From Serinus canaria (lineage: Eukaryota; Chordata; Aves; Passeriformes; Fringillidae), in NCBI RefSeq assembly GCF_022539315.1, contig NC_066316.1:97582179-97646178 (forward strand): 64,000 bases of DNA. Reading direction: 5' to 3'. Below are positions 63,401 through 64,000 of this stretch, in pieces; position 1 is the stretch's first letter, and each line of letters starts with the position of its first letter. Below the pieces are notes generated by a model that worked only from the letters and a program-made list of their open reading frames with translations, searched no databases and was not told where the DNA came from. A program made the translations under genes and the position numbers.

Positions 63401-63454
63401 GACAATTTCTAAATTGCCTTGCTCAGCAGCCAACATAAGCGGAGTCTGGCCATT
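2142..63454 (-). CDS. KIDINS220: KIDINS220/ARMS gene, 28 coding exons visible, 5' end outside the window
   Basis: Multi-exon gene for a large multipass membrane scaffold that acts downstream of neurotrophin and other receptors and is a protein kinase D substrate (family knowledge). Seen here: joining 28 minus-strand segments, all with AG acceptors and GT donors, gives 1745 codons plus a stop without interruption. Domain order in partial-protein numbering: eleven ankyrin repeats (1-365), Walker A A-Q-W-G-S-G-K-S (431-438), two membrane helices (about 463-511), two more (about 623-671), Walker B L-V-V-I-I-D (734-739), I-T-R-Q-M-S protein kinase D site (878-883), proline/tyrosine-rich linker (about 1085-1125), SAM-like module (about 1180-1240), and acidic/serine-rich tail ending E-S-I-L (1742-1745). 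Order and length agree with mammalian KIDINS220 (about 1771 residues). The start-codon exon (about 36 residues) is missing because the window ends. The gene identity is secure; exon edges are my reading of splice consensus plus phase. Confidence 0.97.
3411..4720 (-). other. Intron between exons aa and last
   Basis: 1310 nt, AT-rich with poly-pyrimidine acceptor. I see no repeat, exon or RNA gene in it. Confidence 0.7.
4721..4969 (-). CDS. KIDINS220: KIDINS220 exon (aa): divergent linker with conserved end
   Basis: 249 nt, phase 0-0, 83 codons and GC-richer than neighbouring introns. Starts I-L-E-M-R-N-S-E-N, passes through a poorly conserved Ala/His/Pro stretch, then the conserved [18 protein letters not shown] and H-S-N-L-S-W-Q. 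Acceptor ttgttaag, donor gtattt (weak). Residues 1241-1323. Confidence 0.94.
4970..7710 (-). other. Introns flanking exon z (4970-5826 and 5926-7710)
   Basis: Two AT-rich introns of 857 and 1785 nt around the SAM-like exon at 5827-5925. Nothing recognisable in them. Confidence 0.7.
5827..5925 (-). CDS. KIDINS220: KIDINS220 exon (z): second half of SAM-like module
   Basis: 99 nt, phase 0-0. Reads [20 protein letters not shown], then [11 protein letters not shown]. The N-G-R-V-L and D-W-H-L-F-R positions match the middle and last helices of SAM-like domains. Acceptor aattttttag, donor gtaaga. Residues 1208-1240. Confidence 0.95.
7711..7851 (-). CDS. KIDINS220: KIDINS220 exon (y): first half of SAM-like module
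   Basis: 141 nt, phase 0-0. A Gly/Ser/Thr linker leads into [24 protein letters not shown], the opening helices of a SAM-like fold. Acceptor cacttacag, donor gtatca (weak). Residues 1161-1207. Confidence 0.94.
7852..14065 (-). other. 6.2-kb intron between exons x and y
   Basis: Unique AT-rich sequence. It has small imperfect duplications (for example aaattact repeated at 9092-9120) and a C-rich patch at about 11120-11170. No coding exon, CR1 or RNA gene was recognised. Confidence 0.65.
14066..14122 (-). CDS. KIDINS220: KIDINS220 exon (x): 57-nt small exon
   Basis: Only 57 nt, phase 0-0, 19 codons: [19 protein letters not shown]. Too short for most ORF finders; placed by homology and by flanking gttgttag and gtaaac signals. 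Acidic with an S-P-T-D motif, and a natural candidate for regulated inclusion. Residues 1142-1160. Confidence 0.9.
14123..15003 (-). other. Intron between exons w and x
   Basis: 881 nt, very AT-rich; nothing recognised. Confidence 0.65.
15004..15114 (-). CDS. KIDINS220: KIDINS220 exon (w): aromatic/proline linker
   Basis: 111 nt, phase 0-0. Reads [16 protein letters not shown], then R-D-Q-N-N-G-L. Acceptor ccatag, donor gtaagt. First of five consecutive phase-0 symmetric exons, so it could be skipped without a frameshift. Residues 1105-1141. Confidence 0.94.
15262..15303. repeat. Perfect inverted repeat, 18-bp arms, 6-nt loop
   Basis: cttttgcattgaaccatt at 15262-15279 is the exact reverse complement of 15286-15303; the loop is gaacag. 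In the KIDINS220 pre-mRNA it lies about 150-190 nt upstream of the exon w acceptor. Origin unknown. Confidence 0.9.
17018..17077. repeat. A-rich low-complexity tract
   Basis: Runs of A broken by single G or C (A17, then gaaaag, A9 and A13). Simple sequence; no processed gene body is visible upstream of it. Confidence 0.8.
18959..19003. repeat. A/C-rich low-complexity tract
   Basis: A run of ten A, then irregular caaa/caaaaa units. Similar in composition to 61460-61560 and, as complement, to 33100-33280. Confidence 0.75.
19267..19493 (-). CDS. KIDINS220: KIDINS220 exon (v): proline/serine-rich cytosolic linker
   Basis: 227 nt. Completes Asp, then [12 protein letters not shown], followed by a Pro/Ser/Tyr-rich stretch ([22 protein letters not shown]). 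Acceptor tttatttttcag, donor gtaaat; ends phase 0. In mammals a proline-rich part of this region binds the adaptor CrkL (family knowledge). Residues 1029-1104. Confidence 0.94.
19790..20495 (+). mobile_element. G+C-richer block, probably the 5' part of CR1 copy A
   Basis: Directly precedes the recognisable CR1 sequence and shares its base composition (CA/GG-rich, AT-poor), unlike the surrounding intron. It has no match in the second CR1 copy at 42463, so assignment to the CR1 5' region is inference. It contains a 13-bp inverted repeat at 20371-20406. Confidence 0.4.
20496..22186 (+). mobile_element. CR1-type LINE copy A, internally deleted and decayed
   Basis: Non-LTR retrotransposon remnant in the plus orientation, antisense to KIDINS220, inside the intron at 19494-22616. 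About 20640-20820 decodes, with frame breaks, to the start of the endonuclease domain (L-A-A-I-P-E-T-W-W). From about 20880 it jumps to reverse-transcriptase sequence (L-D-F-Y-K-A-F near 21105). The catalytic F-A-D-D is S-A-D-D at 21357-21368. The 3' end has the typical CR1 consensus (ggatgccccaacactggaag, ggggttgaactagat) and a degraded attctaag-like terminus. Many stops and frameshifts, so it is not active. Confidence 0.85.
22186..22248 (+). mobile_element. Second CR1 fragment abutting copy A
   Basis: Right after the CR1 3' terminus the sequence resumes with an internal CR1 motif (ggaggaaaggctgaaagagt, ccagcctggagaag) that normally lies several hundred bases upstream of the 3' end. Compare 21815-21850 in copy A and 44200-44240 in copy B. 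It is therefore a separate fragment. Confidence 0.7.
22617..22795 (-). CDS. KIDINS220: KIDINS220 exon (u): end of KAP-associated region
   Basis: 179 nt. Completes an Arg codon across the 14.5-kb intron, then [18 protein letters not shown] and [14 protein letters not shown], ending L-R-E-I-I-A. Acceptor cacccccccag, donor gtgagt. Residues 969-1028. Confidence 0.95.
22963..22998. repeat. 18-bp tandem duplication, two exact copies
   Basis: gttttctaatatgcaaaa occurs twice head to tail. It lies about 170 nt upstream of the exon u acceptor in the transcript. Confidence 0.85.
26100..26760. other. Unassigned G+C-richer intronic block
   Basis: About 650 bp clearly richer in C and G than the flanking intron, with short open frames on both strands but no recognised protein. 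It could be an old interspersed repeat, such as a solo LTR or another element, or a conserved regulatory block. I see no convincing terminal repeats. Confidence 0.35.
33085..33295. repeat. GT/T-rich low-complexity tract
   Basis: Plus strand is nearly free of A and poor in C: irregular ttgg, gtttt and ttgttg units over about 200 bp. Long open frames here on both strands follow from low complexity and are not genes. Confidence 0.8.
34070..34500. promoter_or_regulatory. Intronic CpG-dense GC-rich block (CpG-island-like)
   Basis: Abrupt rise in C+G and CpG density in an otherwise AT-rich intron, for example ggcgccagcgcgccccgcgg near 34100. It contains the minisatellite at 34202-34316 and several GC boxes. 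Such blocks often mark promoters or unmethylated elements, but no exon or start site can be supported from sequence alone. Long frames on both strands are compositional. Confidence 0.6.
34202..34316. repeat. GC-rich minisatellite, four 28-29 bp units
   Basis: ggggacagcccgcctcgggg recurs starting at 34202, 34230, 34259 and 34288. Units 3 and 4 carry ggcgggg-acag-cccgcc, two inverted GC boxes; units 1 and 2 have agctgggg at that place. The array ends at cacagctatag. Confidence 0.92.
36240..36780. repeat. Pyrimidine-biased block
   Basis: About 540 bp in which the plus strand is strongly C/T-rich with few G (ttcctctc, ctcatc, tcaaac motifs). Not a simple tandem repeat; probably an old low-complexity or repeat-derived segment. 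Confidence 0.5.
37268..37292. repeat. Small inverted repeat, 8-bp arms
   Basis: tagtgatc (37268-37275) and gatcacta (37285-37292) with a 9-nt loop, 45-69 nt inside the intron after the weak exon t donor. Confidence 0.75.
37337..37499 (-). CDS. KIDINS220: KIDINS220 exon (t): C-terminal KAP segment
   Basis: 163 nt. Completes Gly, then [19 protein letters not shown] and [12 protein letters not shown]. Acceptor ttcttttag, donor GAG|gtagtc (weak at +4 and +5). It is followed by the largest intron of the window (14.5 kb). Residues 915-968. Confidence 0.94.
39095..39239 (-). CDS. KIDINS220: KIDINS220 exon (s): protein kinase D phosphorylation site region
   Basis: 145 nt, phase 0 start. Reads [20 protein letters not shown], then [15 protein letters not shown]. 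The I-T-R-Q-M-S segment fits the (I/L)-x-R-x-x-S protein kinase D consensus and corresponds by position to the serine near 918 in mammals that gave the protein its name. Donor gtaagt. Residues 867-914. Confidence 0.95.
40201..40289 (-). CDS. KIDINS220: KIDINS220 exon (r): short linker exon
   Basis: 89 nt; completes a split Gly codon, then [15 protein letters not shown] and K-T-A-L-N-R-R. Acceptor tttccacag, donor gtgaga, separated from the preceding exon by only 167 nt. Polar and basic, probably a loop carrying phosphorylatable serines. Residues 837-866. Confidence 0.93.
40457..40700 (-). CDS. KIDINS220: KIDINS220 exon (q): KAP domain core after Walker B
   Basis: 244 nt, phase 0 start, one base left over. 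Reads [16 protein letters not shown] and [13 protein letters not shown], typical of the AAA/STAND-like strand and sensor region. The 3' end ([14 protein letters not shown]) differs most from the mammalian protein I recall. Acceptor ttcttacag, donor gtaagg. Residues 756-836. Confidence 0.94.
41308..41448 (-). CDS. KIDINS220: KIDINS220 exon (p): Walker B of KAP domain
   Basis: 141 nt, phase 0-0. Reads [14 protein letters not shown], then the hydrophobic beta strand [10 protein letters not shown], a Walker B with Asp 739 in partial numbering, and [13 protein letters not shown]. Acceptor ttttttag, donor gtgagt. Residues 709-755. Confidence 0.95.
41449..45167 (-). other. 3.7-kb intron between exons o and p
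   Basis: Contains CR1 copy B (about 42463-44544). The flanks at 41449-42180 and 44545-45167 are AT-rich unique sequence with nothing recognised; 42180-42462 may be part of the element or a neighbouring repeat. Confidence 0.7.
42463..44544 (+). mobile_element. CR1-type LINE copy B, internally deleted
   Basis: Plus orientation, antisense to the host gene. The first 330 bp (42463-42790) are nearly identical to 20496-20830 of copy A, including the L-A-A-I-P-E-T-W-W endonuclease motif. A frame at 43543-43902 shows reverse-transcriptase sequence with L-G-P-V-L-F-N-I and the catalytic F-A-D-D at 43738-43749. The 3' part has ggatgcccatccttggaaat and ends in the CR1 terminal motif attctataattgtatg. 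Stops and deletions throughout, so it is not functional. Confidence 0.9.
45168..45457 (-). CDS. KIDINS220: KIDINS220 exon (o): membrane helices 3 and 4
   Basis: 290 nt. Starts with the basic [11 protein letters not shown], then helix 3 ([18 protein letters not shown]) and helix 4 ([18 protein letters not shown]). It ends on a basic amphipathic segment, [16 protein letters not shown]. Acceptor tttcctag, donor gtgagt; ends phase 0. Residues 612-708. Confidence 0.95.
45458..47811 (-). other. 2.4-kb intron between exons n and o
   Basis: AT-rich. Contains an imperfect 21-bp-period duplication at 45563-45598 (agcttactgcagtgt twice) and a run of 13 A at 47794-47806, next to the exon n donor. Nothing else recognised. 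Confidence 0.7.
45563..45598. repeat. Short tandem duplication, period 21
   Basis: agcttactgcagtgt at 45563-45577 is repeated exactly at 45584-45598, separated by taccac. Confidence 0.8.
47812..47963 (-). CDS. KIDINS220: KIDINS220 exon (n): KAP domain segment
   Basis: 152 nt. Reads [20 protein letters not shown], then [11 protein letters not shown]. Acceptor ctttcag. The donor AAG|gtttgt is weak and is followed directly by 13 T on the transcript strand (see findings). Residues 561-611. Confidence 0.93.
48839..49004 (-). CDS. KIDINS220: KIDINS220 exon (m): end of helix 2 and cytosolic KAP segment
   Basis: 166 nt. Begins with a split Thr codon, then [17 protein letters not shown] and [17 protein letters not shown], ending with two bases of an Arg codon. 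Acceptor atatttaag. The donor is CAG|gttcgt, a poor match at +3 and +4. Residues 506-560. Confidence 0.92.
49355..49534 (-). CDS. KIDINS220: KIDINS220 exon (l): membrane helices 1 and 2 (start)
   Basis: 180 nt, phase 1-1. After [13 protein letters not shown] come two hydrophobic stretches: [15 protein letters not shown] and [14 protein letters not shown], the second running into the next exon. Insertion of membrane helices inside the NTPase fold is typical of KAP domains. Acceptor ttttag, donor gtaagt. Residues 446-505. Confidence 0.94.
50889..51053 (-). CDS. KIDINS220: KIDINS220 exon (k): start of KAP P-loop domain, Walker A
   Basis: 165 nt; a split Arg codon joins it to the previous exon. 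Reads [16 protein letters not shown], then the P-loop A-Q-W-G-S-G-K-S followed by F-L-L-K-K-L-E. This is the nucleotide-binding Walker A of the KAP family of membrane-linked P-loop NTPases. Acceptor gtttcag, donor gtaaaa. Residues 391-445. Confidence 0.95.
51583..51760 (-). CDS. KIDINS220: KIDINS220 exon (j): ankyrin repeat 11 and linker to the NTPase domain
   Basis: 178 nt, phase 0 start, one nucleotide left over at the 3' end. Begins [14 protein letters not shown], the most canonical ankyrin turn of the set, then [13 protein letters not shown] and S-I-L-T-Q-I-F-G-A. Acceptor ttaattgcag, donor gtaagt. First exon of the array that breaks the phase-0 pattern. Residues 332-390. Confidence 0.95.
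52707..52805 (-). CDS. KIDINS220: KIDINS220 exon (i): ankyrin repeat 10
   Basis: 99 nt, phase 0-0. Reads [18 protein letters not shown], ending V-S-A-V-D-K. Acceptor ccattttag, donor gtaaag. Residues 299-331. Confidence 0.95.
53471..53569 (-). CDS. KIDINS220: KIDINS220 exon (h): ankyrin repeat 9
   Basis: 99 nt, phase 0-0. Reads [18 protein letters not shown], ending T-E-T-C-T-K. Acceptor tttttttttag, donor gtaaca. Residues 266-298. Confidence 0.95.
53570..55893 (-). other. 2.3-kb intron between exons g and h with a G+C-richer centre
   Basis: About 54240-55240 is richer in C and G than its surroundings and includes a short CAG run at 55171-55186. A 137-codon open stretch (54697-55110, plus) starts at TTG and resembles nothing I know. 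It may be an old repeat; unassigned. Confidence 0.5.
55894..55992 (-). CDS. KIDINS220: KIDINS220 exon (g): ankyrin repeat 8
   Basis: 99 nt, phase 0-0. Reads [18 protein letters not shown] and ends D-I-D-I-R-G-Q. Acceptor attttttttag, donor gtaagt. Residues 233-265. Confidence 0.95.
57831..58028 (-). CDS. KIDINS220: KIDINS220 exon (f): ankyrin repeats 6 and 7 in one exon
   Basis: 198 nt, phase 0-0, exactly twice 99. The first repeat starts [13 protein letters not shown], the second [14 protein letters not shown], and the exon ends V-N-I-P-D-R. It is the only two-repeat exon in the array, so an intron was probably lost here or never gained. Acceptor tttatttaaag, donor gtgagt. Residues 167-232. 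Confidence 0.95.
58686..58784 (-). CDS. KIDINS220: KIDINS220 exon (e): ankyrin repeat 5
   Basis: 99 nt, phase 0-0. Reads [18 protein letters not shown], ending V-D-Q-E-G-A. Acceptor tgttttttcag, donor gtaagt. Residues 134-166. Confidence 0.95.
59214..59315 (-). CDS. KIDINS220: KIDINS220 exon (d): ankyrin repeat 4 (34 codons)
   Basis: 102 nt, phase 0-0, one codon longer than its neighbours. Begins [15 protein letters not shown], where the usual T-P-L-H turn is replaced by Y-P-I-I; ends V-N-C-S-D-K. Acceptor taattctaag, donor gtaagt. Residues 100-133. Confidence 0.95.
59316..60251 (-). other. Intron between exons c and d
   Basis: 936 nt, AT-rich; nothing recognised. Confidence 0.7.
60252..60350 (-). 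CDS. KIDINS220: KIDINS220 exon (c): ankyrin repeat 3
   Basis: 99 nt, phase 0-0. Reads [19 protein letters not shown], ending N-I-T-G-M, one ankyrin repeat. Acceptor tttgctag, donor gtaagt. A strong inverted-repeat cluster (60391-60473) sits about 40-123 nt upstream of this acceptor in the transcript. Residues 67-99. Confidence 0.95.
60391..60473. repeat. Nested inverted and direct repeat cluster
   Basis: The block aactaatgactttta occurs forward at 60395-60409, inverted at 60437-60451 and forward again at 60459-60473. Stem 1: 60391-60401 with 60410-60420 (11 bp, 8-nt loop). Stem 2: 60437-60453 with 60457-60473 (17 bp, 3-nt loop). Both are perfect. Confidence 0.92.
61460..61560. repeat. A/C-rich low-complexity tract
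   Basis: Almost only A and C on the plus strand, in irregular aaaaaac and aaccaaaacc units. Confidence 0.75.
61869..61967 (-). CDS. KIDINS220: KIDINS220 exon (b): ankyrin repeat 2
   Basis: 99 nt, phase 0-0. Reads [14 protein letters not shown] through L-E-H-R-D-L, one ankyrin repeat. Acceptor tttttttctag, donor gtatgt. Partial-protein residues 34-66. Confidence 0.95.
61968..63355 (-). other. Intron between exons a and b
   Basis: 1388 nt, AT-rich; nothing recognised. Confidence 0.7.
63356..63454 (-). CDS. KIDINS220: KIDINS220 exon (a): first ankyrin repeat in window
   Basis: 99 nt, phase 0 at both ends, 33 codons. Reads [18 protein letters not shown] and ends N-L-E-D-A, a complete ankyrin repeat (TPLH-like turn, helix 1 LMLAAEQG, helix 2 [10 protein letters not shown]). 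Acceptor ttgatttcag, donor gtaagt. The preceding exon with the start codon is not found up to 64000. Confidence 0.95.
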
Positions 63455-64000
63455 CTGAAATCAAAGTGAGAGGAAAATAGATGCATTGGGAGATGATGAC
63501 AATGACACACATACCCACACAACAAAAACCCAGAAACTACAGAGCAACATTGTTTCTATTTTTAATTACCACTGAGAAGTAGTAAGAAGGAATGGTGTTG
63601 AAACCACACCGCATACTTGCAATAAAAATGGAGAATATGGTATTAAATCCTGTTCCATAGGAAATTAAAATATAAACACAAAAAACCCCAACATTTCAGA
63701 CATTAAAAAGGGCTACTGAAAGGAAAAAAGTTACATTATCAAATATCTACTTTTTTGAATGATTTCTTCACTGACGAGATCTCCAATAGATGTTACATCT
63801 CTACAACTTGGAGTAACTCATTCACATTGAAAAAAAAAATTAATAAAGAAATATATCTACCTTCAGAACCACAATGGCCATTAAAACATGCACACTGATT
63901 TAGAGGAACAGTTGCTAAAGCCTTGGAAAAAACAGTCAGGTTATATGCCCCACTTTTATCTCACAGCATAGGAAATACAGTCATCACTCTTGTCCTCTGC
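63455..64000 (-). other. Start of the intron upstream of exon a
   Basis: No match to the expected N-terminal coding exon (start codon and first 36 residues) on the minus strand, so that exon lies beyond the window. Confidence 0.7.

Noticed and set aside
63455..64000. Possible N-terminal coding exon of KIDINS220
   Set aside because: No minus-strand segment here encodes the expected start of the protein with a matching donor; it must be outside the window.
1..64000. Prokaryotic or viral features (operons, CRISPR arrays, phage genes)
   Set aside because: Intron-rich vertebrate gene, CR1 LINEs and AT-rich non-coding sequence; no repeat-spacer array or dense coding on either strand.

Overview
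The window is vertebrate nuclear DNA. It holds most of one protein-coding gene on the minus strand: KIDINS220 (kinase D-interacting substrate of 220 kDa, also called ARMS). I reconstructed 28 coding exons between 63454 (5' side) and 2142 (stop codon). Every intron is GT-AG, and every join keeps one open reading frame of 1745 codons plus a stop (5238 nt). The first coding exon, about 36 residues with the start codon as I recall the mammalian protein, is not in the window and should lie beyond 64000. Two LINEs of the CR1 type, compact introns (28 exons in about 61 kb) and AT-rich non-coding sequence point to a sauropsid, most likely a bird.

Layout from high to low coordinates, which is the direction of transcription. 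63454-51583: ten exons with eleven ankyrin repeats, almost all one 33-codon repeat per phase-0 exon. 51053-37337: ten exons with the KAP-type P-loop NTPase domain, carrying Walker A, four membrane helices, Walker B and the protein kinase D site. 37336-22796: a 14.5-kb intron with a GC-rich, CpG-dense block and a 28-29 bp minisatellite at about 34.07-34.5 kb. 22795-4721: the end of the KAP region, a proline/tyrosine-rich linker, a small 57-nt exon, a SAM-like helical module and a serine-rich linker. 3410-2142: a large last exon ending in the PDZ-binding tail E-S-I-L. 2141 to about 1020: probable 3' UTR.

The protein is a membrane scaffold. Both termini are cytoplasmic; the ankyrin repeats bind partners, the NTPase domain carries the membrane helices, and the tail binds adaptor and PDZ proteins downstream of neurotrophin receptors. 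Apart from this gene I see only interspersed repeats (two CR1 copies in the plus orientation, antisense to the host gene), low-complexity tracts, inverted repeats and unassigned intronic blocks. I found no second gene, tRNA, rRNA, CRISPR array or prokaryotic feature. The most interesting non-standard signals are the intronic CpG-rich minisatellite with paired inverted GC boxes, a forward-inverted-forward repeat cluster just upstream of an ankyrin exon, a perfect 18-bp hairpin, and a weak splice donor followed by 13 uridines in the transcript.
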